From Allofournierella_A excrementavium (lineage in GTDB: Bacteria; Bacillota; Clostridia; Oscillospirales; Ruminococcaceae), in assembly GCA_019120375.1 (NCBI GenBank), contig DWVE01000030.1, positions 1 through 64,000 of the forward strand: a stretch of DNA of 64,000 bases, given 5' to 3'. How positions within the stretch are numbered: position 1 is the stretch's first letter; the number at the start of each line of letters is the position of its first letter. Positions 50,755 through 59,624 of this stretch are shown piece after piece. Below the pieces are notes generated by a model. It did not search any database and was not told the origin of the DNA. It saw only the letters and a program-made list of their open reading frames with translations. Made by a program: the position numbers and the translations under genes.

Positions 50755-50778
50755 AGGAGGGATACAAAAACGGCTCGT

Positions 50779-52257
50779 TCAGCGGCCCAGCCGCTCGTAA
50801 AGTTCGGTCAGGCGGCGGATGCGCCCGGCCAGCGCGGGGCTTGCCGCGCCGGGGGCCATGCGCCACTGCCAGTTGCCCCCGGCCTTGCTGGGGGTGTTCA
50901 TCCGGGCCGAGGCGGGCAGCGCCAGCCAGTCCTGCATGGGGATGACGGCGGTGTCGCTCACGCTGGCGAAGGCGGTGCGGATGAAGGCGTCCACCAGCGC
51001 CTCGCTTTCGCCGCAGGCCATGTAGGCCCGGGCCAGCGCCACGTCCTCCGGGTCGGCCTCGGTCTGCCACGCGGCGGTGGTGGTGTTGTCGTGGGTGCCG
51101 GTGTAGACCACCGAATTGGGGATGTAGCCATGGGGCATGTAGTCCCCGGCCTCCCGGCGGTCGAAGGCGAATTGCAGCACCTTCATGCCGGGATAGCCGC
51201 TGGCCTCCAGCAGGGCCTTCACCTCGGGGGTGAGATAGCCCAGGTCCTCGGCGATGATGCGGGCCGCGGGCAGGCCCTTGTGCAGCGCGCGCATCAGCGC
51301 CATGCCCGGCCCCTTGCGCCACACGCCGTTTTTGGCGGTGGTGTCCTTCGCGGGGATGGCAAAATAGCTCTCGAAGCCCCGGAAGTGGTCGATGCGCACC
51401 ACGTCGTACACCGTGCAGGCGTGGGCCAGCCGGCGCACCCACCAGGCGTAGCCGGTGGTGTAGTGGTAGTCCCAGTCATAGAGGGGGTTGCCCCACAGCT
51501 GGCCGTCGGCGGCAAAGGCGTCCGGCGGGCAGCCCGCCACGGCGGCCATGCGCCGGTCGGCGGTGAGCTGGAACAGCTCCGGCCCGGCCCAGATGTCCGA
51601 CGAGTCGGGGGAGACGTAGATGGGGATGTCCCCGATGATGGAGACGCCCTTTTCATTCGCGTAGGCCTTGAGGGCGGTCCACTGGCGGTGGAAGAGGTAC
51701 TGCACGCCCTTCCAGTAGCGCACCGGCCCCGCCAGCCGCTCGGCGGCCCGGCGCAGTGCTTCCGGCTGGCGCAAGCGCACCGGGTCGGGCCAGTCAAACC
51801 AGCTCTTCTGCCCGTTCTCGCCCTTCAGGGCCATGAACAGGGCGTAGTCCTCCAGCCAGAAGGCGTTCTCGGCGCAGAAGGCCGCAAGGCCCTCGTCCTC
51901 CGGCTCCAGCCGGTCCACCGCCTTCTTCAGAAGGGCGTGGCGGCCCCGGTAGAGCGCGCCGTAGTCCACGGAGGTCTCGTCGCCGCCCCAGTCAAAGGCC
52001 TCGGCCTCTCCCTCTTCCAAAAGGCCGTCGGCAAGCAGCAGGCCGGGGTCGATGAAATAGGGGTTTGCCGCAAAGGCGGAAAAACTCTGATAGGGGCTGT
52101 CGCCGTAGCCGGTGGGGCCGATGGGCAGGATCTGCCAGTAGCTCTGGCCGGCGGCGGCGAGAAAATCCACAAAACGCTTTGCCTCTTCGCCCAGCGTGCC
52201 GATGCCGTAAGGCCCCGGCAGGCTGGACAGGGGCAGCAGGACGCCCGCGGCTCTCAT
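50779..52257 (-). CDS. malQ: 4-alpha-glucanotransferase
   Basis: 492 residues from ATG 52257, which overlaps the permease stop (ATGA). A GH77 amylomaltase that disproportionates malto-oligosaccharides. Key segments are LLPLSSLPGPYGIGTLG at the N terminus, PIGPTGYGDSPYQSFSAFA, IIGDIPIYVSPDSSDIW, VRIDHFRGFESYF with the catalytic Asp nucleophile, IAEDLGYLTPEV with the acid/base Glu, and TGTHDNTTTAAW. Last gene of the maltodextrin cluster, consistent with intracellular use of the imported sugar. Confidence 0.96.
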   Translation of the reverse strand: MRAAGVLLPLSSLPGPYGIGTLGEEAKRFVDFLAAAGQSYWQILPIGPTGYGDSPYQSFSAFAANPYFIDPGLLLADGLLEEGEAEAFDWGGDETSVDYGALYRGRHALLKKAVDRLEPEDEGLAAFCAENAFWLEDYALFMALKGENGQKSWFDWPDPVRLRQPEALRRAAERLAGPVRYWKGVQYLFHRQWTALKAYANEKGVSIIGDIPIYVSPDSSDIWAGPELFQLTADRRMAAVAGCPPDAFAADGQLWGNPLYDWDYHYTTGYAWWVRRLAHACTVYDVVRIDHFRGFESYFAIPAKDTTAKNGVWRKGPGMALMRALHKGLPAARIIAEDLGYLTPEVKALLEASGYPGMKVLQFAFDRREAGDYMPHGYIPNSVVYTGTHDNTTTAAWQTEADPEDVALARAYMACGESEALVDAFIRTAFASVSDTAVIPMQDWLALPASARMNTPSKAGGNWQWRMAPGAASPALAGRIRRLTELYERLGR

Positions 52258-53102
52258 CCCTTCACCGCGCCGGCAACGACGCCCTCGATGATGTACTTCT
52301 GGCAGGCAAGGTAGAAGATGATGATGGGCACGATGGTCAGCAGGATGCAGGCCATCATCGGGCCCATCTCCACCCGGCCGTAGCTGCCGCGGAAGTACTG
52401 GATGAGCATGGGGATGGTGCGGTACTTGCGGATGTCCAGCACCAGGGTGGGCAGCAGGTAGTCGTTCCACACCCACATGGCCTGCAGGATGGCCACCGAG
52501 ATCAGGGTGGGCTTCAAAATGGGCAGCACCACCAGGCCGTAGGTCTGCAGGGGGTTGCAGCCGTCGATGGTGGCGGCCTCCTCAATTTCCAGCGGGATGC
52601 TCTTCACGAAGCCGCAGAACATGAACACCGCCAGCCCCGCGCCGAAGCCCAGGTAGATGATGCAGATGTTGTAGGGGGTGTTCAGCTTGAGGCTGTCGGC
52701 GGTCTGGGCCAGGGTGAACATCACCATCTGGAAGGGCACCACCATGCTGAACACGCACAGGTAGTAGATGGCCTTGGAAATGGGCCCGTTGATGCGGGTG
52801 ATGTACCAGGCGCACATGGAGCAGCACAGAAGGATCAGCGCCACCGAGGTGACGGTGATGAAGGCGCTGTAGAAAAAGCTCTGCAAAAAGCCCTGGCTGA
52901 CCACGGCGGCCACAAAGTTGGCCGCGCCGGCAAAGGTGTCGGCGGTGGGCAGCTGGAACACGGTGCTGGTGCTGATGGCGGTCTCCACCTTGAAGGAGTT
53001 GATCAGGATCATGAACACCGGGTAGACATACAGCACCGCCAGCACGGCGAACACCACGGTGAACGCCATGTTGAGGGCGTGTTTCGCTTTCAGATTGTTC
53101 AT
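52254..53102 (-). CDS. Carbohydrate ABC transporter permease, MalG type
   Basis: 282 residues from ATG 53102, overlapping the preceding permease stop; upstream in-frame residues are a shadow. Six membrane helices are visible, and EEAATIDGCNPLQTYGLVVLPILKP is the EAA loop that docks the ATPase. CUT1-family inner-membrane subunit. It forms a heterodimer with the MalF-type partner. No ATPase gene is in the cluster, so a shared MsmX-like ATPase encoded elsewhere is expected. Confidence 0.93.
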   Translation of the reverse strand: MNNLKAKHALNMAFTVVFAVLAVLYVYPVFMILINSFKVETAISTSTVFQLPTADTFAGAANFVAAVVSQGFLQSFFYSAFITVTSVALILLCCSMCAWYITRINGPISKAIYYLCVFSMVVPFQMVMFTLAQTADSLKLNTPYNICIIYLGFGAGLAVFMFCGFVKSIPLEIEEAATIDGCNPLQTYGLVVLPILKPTLISVAILQAMWVWNDYLLPTLVLDIRKYRTIPMLIQYFRGSYGRVEMGPMMACILLTIVPIIIFYLACQKYIIEGVVAGAVKG

Positions 53103-53950
53103 TGCTGCACCTCCTTGGAGCGGGTGGCCCGCAGCTGGACCAGCGCGATGATGACCACGACCACGAAGAAGATCACGGCCTTGGCCTGGCCGATGCCCTT
53201 CCACTGGGGCCCGGAGCGGGCGTAGAAGGTGTTGTAGATGTTCAGCGCCAGCATTTCGGTGGCGTGGTTGGGCTCGCCGGCGGTGAGGGAGAGGTTCTGG
53301 TCAAACAGCTTGAAGCTGTTGGTCAGGGTCAGGAACAGGCAGATGGTCACGCTGCTCATCACCATGGGCAGCTTGATCTTGACAAGGGTCTGCCAGCTGT
53401 TGGCGCCGTCGATGGCGGCGGCCTCCAGAAGGTCGGGCGAGACGTTCTGCAGCCCGGCGATGTAGATGATCATCATATAGCCCACCTGCTGCCAGGCCAT
53501 CAGGACGATGAGGCCCCAGTAGCCGGCGGGGGTGTTCAGGCCCAGCAAGGGCTGTTCCACGATGCTGAGCACGCAGTTGATGAGGATCTGCCAGATGTAG
53601 CCCAGCACGATGCCGCCGATGAGGTTGGGCATGAAGAACACCGTGCGGAAGATGTTGGTGCCCTTGATGCCCCTTGTGAGCACCAGCGCCACGGCGAAGG
53701 CCAGCAGGTTGATGGTGACGGTGCTGACCACGGTGAAGGCCACCGTGAACCAGAACGAGTGCAGGAAGGCCTCGTCCTTCAGGGCGGTGACATAGTTGGA
53801 AATGCCCACCCATTTGGCGTTGTTCACCGTGGTGAACTTGCAGAACGACAGATAGATGCCCTCCGCGAAGGGGATGAGGAAGCCGATCGTGAAGGCCGCC
53901 AGCGTGGGCAGCACAAAGATCGGGAAATACTTTTTCAGCGTTTTGTTCAT
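53099..53950 (-). CDS. Carbohydrate ABC transporter permease, MalF type
   Basis: 283 residues with six hydrophobic segments and the EAA loop LEAAAIDGANSWQTLVKIKLPMV. AAGGAGGGA precedes the ATG. It lies downstream of the binding-protein gene, separated by a hairpin, and overlaps the MalG-type gene by four bases. Substrate is inferred as a malto-oligosaccharide only from malQ. Confidence 0.93.
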   Translation of the reverse strand: MNKTLKKYFPIFVLPTLAAFTIGFLIPFAEGIYLSFCKFTTVNNAKWVGISNYVTALKDEAFLHSFWFTVAFTVVSTVTINLLAFAVALVLTRGIKGTNIFRTVFFMPNLIGGIVLGYIWQILINCVLSIVEQPLLGLNTPAGYWGLIVLMAWQQVGYMMIIYIAGLQNVSPDLLEAAAIDGANSWQTLVKIKLPMVMSSVTICLFLTLTNSFKLFDQNLSLTAGEPNHATEMLALNIYNTFYARSGPQWKGIGQAKAVIFFVVVVIIALVQLRATRSKEVQQ

Positions 53951-53988
53951 GCCGCTTTTTATCCCTCCTTACAATGGGGCCCGCACCG

Positions 53989-54020
53989 AAAAATGGGGGA
54001 GCGAGAGGCTCCCCCATTTA
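53989..54020 (-). terminator. Partial terminator between binding protein and permease genes
   Basis: AAATGGGGGAGC and GCTCCCCCATTT pair around five bases, followed by TTTTTC on the minus strand. Such a hairpin usually lets only part of transcription continue, giving more binding protein than permease. Confidence 0.7.
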
Positions 54021-54035
54021 TTCTCAGCGCAGGGT

Positions 54036-55358
54036 TCAGCCGTTGGCCAGCTGATACTCGGCGGCCCAGTTGTCCACGAAGGCGGTGACAACGTCGTCCC
54101 AGCTGCCGGTGCCGGCGGCGTAGGCGGTCAGGGCGGTGCCCAGAACGTTCTTCCACTCCTCAGAGGGCATGGTGGTGAAGTTCCAGGACACAGGGGTCTT
54201 GCCGGCGGCGGTCATCTCGGCGTCGGTCTTGACGAACAGGTTGGCGGATTCCTGCGCGGCCTTGAAGGGGATGACGAAGCCCATGTCGGTGGCCATGGCG
54301 GTGGTGCCTTCCTCGCTGGTGACGCACCAGTTGATGAAGTCCAGGGTGGCCTGGATGTCTTCCTCAGAAGCCATGTTGTTCACGCACCAGTAGTTCTCGG
54401 TGCCGGTGCACAGGCCCTGGTTGGCCTCGTCGCCCACGCCGATGTAGATGGGGATCATGGCCAGGTCGTCGTCGGTGAACTTGCCCTCGCCGGTCACGTT
54501 GCCATACTCCCAGGAGCCGTTCTGATAGAACACGGCTTCACCGGCCAAAAACTCGTTCAGGCTGTCGTCCGCGGTCTTGGCGGCCAGCTCGGTGGGCTCG
54601 CAGGTGGCGTTGTTGATGTACAGATCCCAGATGTTCTTGTAGTTGTCCAGGTAGGTGCCCTTGATGGCGTCGGTGCTGGTGATGCCCTCATCCTGGTACT
54701 CGAAGTAGATGGGCAGGTTCGCCAGGTGGGTCTTGAAGCGCCAGTCGGAAGAGGAGTCCATGCCGGCGCTGGTGAAGGCGGAGAAGCCCAGTTCGTCCTT
54801 GCGGGCGGTGATGTCCTCGGCCACGGCCTTCAGGTCCTCAAAGCTCTGGATGTCCTCCACGGTGTAGCCCGCCTCGGCCAGCAGGGTCTTGTTCGTGATG
54901 ATGCCGTAGCTCTCGATCACGTAGCCGATGCCGTAGACGGTGTCGCCCTCTTTCAGGGCGTAGGTGTCGCTGGTCAGCTGGCTGTAGATGTCGCTGCCGG
55001 CCAGGTCATAGCAGTAGTCCTTCCAGTTGGCCAGGCCCACGGGGCCGTTCACCTGGAACAGGGTGGGCGCGTCGGACTTGCCCATCTCGGCCATCAGAGT
55101 GGTCTCGTAGGTGCCGGAGGCGGCGGTGACCACTTCCACGGGCACGCCGGTCTGCTCGGTGTAGACCTTGGCCAGGTTCTGCCAGTCCTCATCCTGCTCG
55201 GGCTTGAAGTTCAGGTAATAGACCTTGCCGGCGGCAGCGGGGGTGCTGGTGCCGGTGGAATCGCCGCCGGAGGTGGCGGTGCTGCTGGGGGTGCTGCCGC
55301 AGGCGGCCAGGCTCAGAGCCATGACGCCGGCCAGCACGAGTGCAAGTGCCTTTTTCAT
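54036..55358 (-). CDS. Sugar-binding lipoprotein of an ABC transporter
   Basis: 440 residues. The signal peptide ends in the lipobox LAAC (Cys about 20), followed by a Ser/Thr/Gly linker and a class I solute-binding fold (NWKDYCYDLAGSDIYS; AVFYQNGSWEYGNVTGEG; FINWCVTSEEGTTAMATDMGFVIPF). It captures a sugar outside the membrane and delivers it to the two permeases downstream. AAAAAGGAGA precedes the ATG. Context (LacI regulator, malQ) points to malto-oligosaccharides, but specificity cannot be read from sequence. Confidence 0.93.
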   Translation of the reverse strand: MKKALALVLAGVMALSLAACGSTPSSTATSGGDSTGTSTPAAAGKVYYLNFKPEQDEDWQNLAKVYTEQTGVPVEVVTAASGTYETTLMAEMGKSDAPTLFQVNGPVGLANWKDYCYDLAGSDIYSQLTSDTYALKEGDTVYGIGYVIESYGIITNKTLLAEAGYTVEDIQSFEDLKAVAEDITARKDELGFSAFTSAGMDSSSDWRFKTHLANLPIYFEYQDEGITSTDAIKGTYLDNYKNIWDLYINNATCEPTELAAKTADDSLNEFLAGEAVFYQNGSWEYGNVTGEGKFTDDDLAMIPIYIGVGDEANQGLCTGTENYWCVNNMASEEDIQATLDFINWCVTSEEGTTAMATDMGFVIPFKAAQESANLFVKTDAEMTAAGKTPVSWNFTTMPSEEWKNVLGTALTAYAAGTGSWDDVVTAFVDNWAAEYQLANG

Positions 55359-55395
55359 ATGTGTTCTCCTTTTTCTTTTGCCCCCTTGCGGGGAC

Positions 55396-55423
55396 GGTTT
55401 AAAACAAAAGCGGACCTTCCGCT
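55396..55423 (-). terminator. Short terminator after lacI
   Basis: AGCGGA and TCCGCT pair around three bases; TTTGTTTTAAA follows on the minus strand. Weak stem, probably partial. Confidence 0.5.
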
Positions 55424-55438
55424 CTGCTTACCAAAAAA

Positions 55439-56440
55439 TCAGATGGCCCTCACCGAGCCGCCCGGGGCGGGCTCGGCCTGCAACAGCACCGTGCGCGCCG
55501 GCTGGCGCTTTTCGATGCAGCGCAAAAGCAGCTTCACGCTCTGGCCCGCGATCTCGGCGGCGGGCTGGCGCATGGTGGCCAGCTGGGGGTTGTAGAACCG
55601 GGCCATGGGGATGCCGTCGAAGCCCAGCACCGAGATGTCGCCCGGCACCGTGAGGCCCGCGTCCAGGATGGCCCGCACCGCGCCGATGGCGGTCACGTCG
55701 CTCATGGCGAACACCGCGCTCACCCGGCCGCCCGTCTCCAGAAAGGCCTTCATGGCGGCGTAGCCGCCCGCCATGCTGAACTCCGCCTGCAAAAAGCGGG
55801 ACGAGTCAAAGGGGATGCCGTGCTCCTCAAAGCTCTGGCGCACGCCCTCCAGGCGCATCTTGCCGGGGCTGGAGCGCTCGGGGTCGGTGCCCAGCACCAG
55901 AATGTCCCGGTGGCCCCGCTCCACCAGATAGTCGATGGCCGCTCTGCCGGCGGCCTTGTCGTCCACGCCCACCATGGAGAGGTTCTCGAACCGCAGTTCG
56001 TCGCTCACGGTGGTGGCCAGCACACAGGGCAGGTCGATCTTGTCGAACCCTTTGCGGAAGTTGCGGCTGTCGCCTCCCAGGAAGATGATGCCCCGGGGCT
56101 TCAGCTCCCGGCACACCCGCTGGGCGGCGGCCACCTCGTCGGCGGTCTCGCCCACATACTCCACAACGCCCTCGTAGCCCGCTTCGCCCACCAGCCGCTG
56201 CAGCTCCACCAGCATGTCCGCAAAGAACAGGTTGGAGGTGCCGCGCACGATGAAGGCCACGCTTTTGGCCTGCTGGCGCTTGAGCTGCCGGGCGTTGGAG
56301 TTGGGCACAAAGCCCTTTGCCGCCACGATGGCGGCGATGCGGCGCTTGGCCTCTTCGCTCACGTCCGGGTGGTCGTTCAGCGCCCGGGAGACGGTGCTGA
56401 TGGCGTAGCCGCTTTCCCGGGCAATGTCCTTGATGGTCAA
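55439..56440 (-). CDS. LacI-family transcriptional regulator of the sugar cluster
   Basis: 333 residues. The N-terminal helix-turn-helix and hinge read TIKDIARESGYAISTVSRAL and NARQLKRQQAKSVAFIV. A periplasmic-binding-protein-like sensor domain fills the rest (GIIFLGGDSRNF, VGVDDKAAGRAAIDYLVERGH, GDISVLGFDGIPMARFYNPQL). It should release DNA or bind it when a sugar is present. It lies directly upstream of the binding-protein gene and has a LacI-type palindrome in its own promoter, implying autoregulation. Confidence 0.94.
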   Translation of the reverse strand: MTIKDIARESGYAISTVSRALNDHPDVSEEAKRRIAAIVAAKGFVPNSNARQLKRQQAKSVAFIVRGTSNLFFADMLVELQRLVGEAGYEGVVEYVGETADEVAAAQRVCRELKPRGIIFLGGDSRNFRKGFDKIDLPCVLATTVSDELRFENLSMVGVDDKAAGRAAIDYLVERGHRDILVLGTDPERSSPGKMRLEGVRQSFEEHGIPFDSSRFLQAEFSMAGGYAAMKAFLETGGRVSAVFAMSDVTAIGAVRAILDAGLTVPGDISVLGFDGIPMARFYNPQLATMRQPAAEIAGQSVKLLLRCIEKRQPARTVLLQAEPAPGGSVRAI

Positions 56441-56779
56441 ACCGGCTCGCCCTCGCTTCCCCCGGCGTTATCACTGCAAAAAAACGTTGCCGGAAACGTT
56501 TCCAAGCAAGTTTATTATAGCTTCCCCGGCGGCGGTTTTCAAGGCGTTCAAGTCATTTTCATCAGTATGCAAGCGCCAAAGGAAAAATTCTTGTGCAAAT
56601 TGACGCAGAAATGCCCCGGAGGCTGTCATTTTGCTGTAACCATTCCGAAAAAAAGCCCAAAGAAAGACAAAAATCTCCGCGCCCTGCCCGAAAAAACAAA
56701 AACAGCGGCCCTCCCGAAAACCCGGGCAGGCCGCCGCACATATGTAAAATAAGGATCGATGATGATATGTAAAAAGGGG
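56441..56779 (-). promoter_or_regulatory. lacI promoter with operator; noncoding gap
   Basis: This 339-base gap has no gene. On the minus strand TTGAAA (56537-56542), a 17-base spacer and TATAAT (56514-56519) form a promoter. The perfect palindrome GGAAACGTTTCC (56492-56503) lies just after the start point and matches the LacI/GalR operator style; AACGTT recurs ten bases further on. The right part (56698-56734) holds the terminator of the surface-protein gene, and the remainder shows nothing further. Confidence 0.75.
56698..56734 (-). terminator. Terminator of the 886-residue surface protein gene
   Basis: GCGGCC and GGCCGC arms with inner CCCG/CGGG; TGTTTTTG follows on the minus strand. Confidence 0.65.
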
Positions 56780-59440
56780 TCAGCGGCGCCATTTGTCCCT
56801 GCGGCCGGTGAGCAGCAGCTGCACCAGCAGCGAAAGGAACACCAGCACCACCACCGCCACCCCGGCCAGGGTGATGAAGGGCATGAGCCGAAGGGTCTTG
56901 TCCTCGGGCAGCGAGTAGGAGGGGCGCTGGGGCGTTTCGGGCAGCAGGGATTCGTCGTAGGCGACGACGTATTTGGAGAAGTGGCCGGTGGAGAAGGTCA
57001 CCTCGTCGGTGGCCGCGTTGTAGAGGGTGTCGCAGGGGGTCACGCCGCCCTCTTCGTCCAGATACCAGACCACCACGCAGTCCGGGTTGAGGCCGAAGTC
57101 CAGGTCGTGGGGCAGGGTGACGCTGGCGCAGCCGCCGCTGAAATCGGAGATGGCCGCGCCCTCGCTTTCCAGGGTCAGTTCGGTCACCGCAAAGTCGCCG
57201 GCCGCCTCGGCCTGGGCCTCGTTCATGGAGCTGCCGTCCACCGGGCTCACCGCCAGCACCAGGTCTTCGCCGGCCTGCTGCGCGATGGAGCTGAGGGCGG
57301 CGGAATCAAAGGTGACGTCCGCCACCGGGCTGGCCACCGTGAGGCTGGAGCCCTCCTGGGCCGCCAGTTCGGCCAGCGGACCGGCGGGCATGCTCACCTC
57401 CAGGGCGCTGGCATCTTCCGCCTCCAGTTCCAGGGTGACGGCGGGGCCTTCGCCCTCGGCGGCCCGGGCGATGGCCCGGCTCACCGCGCTGGCAAAAGCT
57501 TTCCGGTCCACCTGAGCCACGGCCTTGCCGTTCTCCACCTGGGTCTCCACCGAGGCGGTCACCGGGCCGGGAGTGGCGGTGGGCAAGGGCGCGCCGGTGG
57601 GCTGGGGCGTTGCTGCCGTTTCAGGCGCGGGCGCGGGGCTGGCCGAGGGGGCCGGGGCCGTGTCCGGCCGGGGCGTTGCCGTCGCCGAGGGGCTGGGCGT
57701 GGGAGAAGGCGCGGGGCTCGCGGAAGGCGCGGGGGTCGCAGAGGGAGTGGGCGTGGGGGCGGGGGCGAAGCCGTAGCTGCTGTCGCCGGTGCGCACCAGC
57801 CCGGCTTCCTCCGCGCCCGCAACGGTGATGAGCGTTCTGTCGCCGTCCAGCCGGATGACGTCCAGCCCGGCGGCGCTCTCGCCGGTCATGGTGACGGCGG
57901 CGTTTTCGGCAAAGGTGAGAGCGGTGCTTTTGCCGCCCGGGTCGAGGCCGATGCCGTACCAGGAGGCGGGGCCGGTCATCAGGGCCAGCCCGCCCTTCAC
58001 CGTCACCGCGGAGGCGTTCACCGTCAGCGGCGCGCCGGCGGCGGAGTCGGTGTGGTCCAGGGTCAGGTCCTGCAGCACCGCGCCGCTCACCTGGTAGAGG
58101 TTCACTCCGTGGCGGTTGGCGGCGCCGGTCTTCACCACGCCGTTTTTCAGCGTCACATCGTCGGCGCTGATGTTGATGAGATGCGCGTCCGCCCGCTCGT
58201 CGTCAGAGGAGAAGCCGGCGGCGGCGCTGACCGTGCGGCCGTTCAGGTCCAGGGTCATGCCCTCCACGTTCAGGTCCAGCATCCGCTCCAGTTCCGCGTC
58301 CGCCAGCAGGGTGACGGTCTTGTCGGCGGCAGAGGGCAGGGCGGCCAGCGCCTCATCCAGGCTGTAATATTCCCGGCCATCCACCAGGGCCGCCGGGGTC
58401 CGGGACTGCACGGTGTACATGCCGTCCCCGCCCTGCACCAGGATCAGGCCGGGGGCCAGAAATTCGCTCACATCGGCGGCGAAGCTGCCGCCCCGGATGA
58501 CCAGACTGTCCCCTTCCAGGGGGGAGAAATGGGCGATGGTGCCAATGAAGCGGCCGTCCTCGATGGTCACGGTGGTGCAAACGGACGGGTCCTCCCCGCC
58601 GTAGGTGGACAGGGCGTAGCCGAAGCAGTCGATGACGGTGCCGTCCACCACCAGCGTGGTGTCGCCGCCGCTTTCGGCCCAGTAGGTGTCCACCAGGATG
58701 CCGTTGGCGCCACCGCTGATGAGGCCGCCCTTCATGGTGACGTCCGCTTTGCTGCCGATCTCGACGGAGAAGGCGGACCAGCCGCCCAGAGAGGCGTCGT
58801 TGTAAATGGTGGTGTTCTCGATCAGGCCGGTCACCGGTTCGTCGCCGGAGCCGATCTGAAATCCCTTCGTCAGCCAGCTGCCGGAAAAGCGGTCCGCGCG
58901 GCAGTCGATGACGGAATTGCGCACCTCAAAGGCGCCCGCCTTGAAGGTGAAGGCCTCCCGGGAGAAGTCCAGCACGGTCAGCCCGTCGGCCACCAGCACC
59001 GCGCCGGTGGAGCCGCTGTCGATGCGGACCACCGAGTCCACGCTGGCGGAGCTGAAATCCGTCAGGGTCATGTTTTTCAGGGTGACAGCGCCGTCCTTCA
59101 CCTGGATGCCCGCCTCGCTGCCGGCGGGCAGGCCGGTGCCGTAAATGGCGTGGCCGCCGCCGTCGATGGTGATGGTTTTTTCCAGCACCAGAGGCTCATA
59201 CAAAATCAGGTCGTTTTGCAGCACGAGGGTGTCGCCCTCGGCGGCCTGCGCCGCGGCGCTGGCCAGGTCCGCGAAGCCCTGGCCGGTGGCGGCGCTGCGC
59301 ACCGCCGCGTTCTCTTCCCGCTCGCAGGAGGGGGCGCGGGCGTCCGGCGCCTGTGCCGCGTCGTCCGCCGAGGCAGAGAGGGGCAGGACCGCCAGCGCCA
59401 TGGCCAAAGCCAGCAAAAGCGACAGGGCTTTTTCTTTCAT
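56780..59440 (-). CDS. Surface protein with beta-helix region and C-terminal membrane anchor
   Basis: 886 residues. Signal peptide (about 1-25), then a region of parallel beta-helix character (DGAVTLKNMTLTDFSS; KAGAFEVRNSVIDCRAD; SVTIEDGRFIG-like repeats), to about residue 540. A Pro/Thr/Ala/Ser linker of APTPTPSATP units spans about 550-630, followed by a second domain ending in ATDEVTFSTGHFSKYVVAYDE, which recalls the stalk domain next to cell-surface anchors. A transmembrane helix (about 853-878) and GRRDKWRR close it. No sortase motif. The same linker style occurs in the giant protein at 0.3 kb. Role unknown; adhesion or polysaccharide contact is plausible. Confidence 0.82.
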   Translation of the reverse strand: MKEKALSLLLALAMALAVLPLSASADDAAQAPDARAPSCEREENAAVRSAATGQGFADLASAAAQAAEGDTLVLQNDLILYEPLVLEKTITIDGGGHAIYGTGLPAGSEAGIQVKDGAVTLKNMTLTDFSSASVDSVVRIDSGSTGAVLVADGLTVLDFSREAFTFKAGAFEVRNSVIDCRADRFSGSWLTKGFQIGSGDEPVTGLIENTTIYNDASLGGWSAFSVEIGSKADVTMKGGLISGGANGILVDTYWAESGGDTTLVVDGTVIDCFGYALSTYGGEDPSVCTTVTIEDGRFIGTIAHFSPLEGDSLVIRGGSFAADVSEFLAPGLILVQGGDGMYTVQSRTPAALVDGREYYSLDEALAALPSAADKTVTLLADAELERMLDLNVEGMTLDLNGRTVSAAAGFSSDDERADAHLINISADDVTLKNGVVKTGAANRHGVNLYQVSGAVLQDLTLDHTDSAAGAPLTVNASAVTVKGGLALMTGPASWYGIGLDPGGKSTALTFAENAAVTMTGESAAGLDVIRLDGDRTLITVAGAEEAGLVRTGDSSYGFAPAPTPTPSATPAPSASPAPSPTPSPSATATPRPDTAPAPSASPAPAPETAATPQPTGAPLPTATPGPVTASVETQVENGKAVAQVDRKAFASAVSRAIARAAEGEGPAVTLELEAEDASALEVSMPAGPLAELAAQEGSSLTVASPVADVTFDSAALSSIAQQAGEDLVLAVSPVDGSSMNEAQAEAAGDFAVTELTLESEGAAISDFSGGCASVTLPHDLDFGLNPDCVVVWYLDEEGGVTPCDTLYNAATDEVTFSTGHFSKYVVAYDESLLPETPQRPSYSLPEDKTLRLMPFITLAGVAVVVLVFLSLLVQLLLTGRRDKWRR

Positions 59441-59624
59441 GTTGCGCGGTCCCTCCTTTCCGCCCGCGGGGGCTTTTTTTGCAGATAACTACCCTAGTAT
59501 AATATCTAGTATATAAAGTAACACCGGATGGATTTCTTTGCAAGTAAAAGCTGGAAAAAGGGCGGTTTTTGGTAAAATTTGTATTTTCTTGCGCTGGCGT
59601 TCCGCCCGATTTCTTGCGCAGGCA
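59441..59624 (-). promoter_or_regulatory. Upstream region of the surface protein gene
   Basis: AT-rich stretch with direct repeats CTAGTATA (59494-59501 and 59506-59513). On the minus strand these read TATACTAG and could supply -10 boxes or bind a regulator. A strong GGAGGG ribosome binding site follows. No -35 box with convincing spacing was found. Confidence 0.4.
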
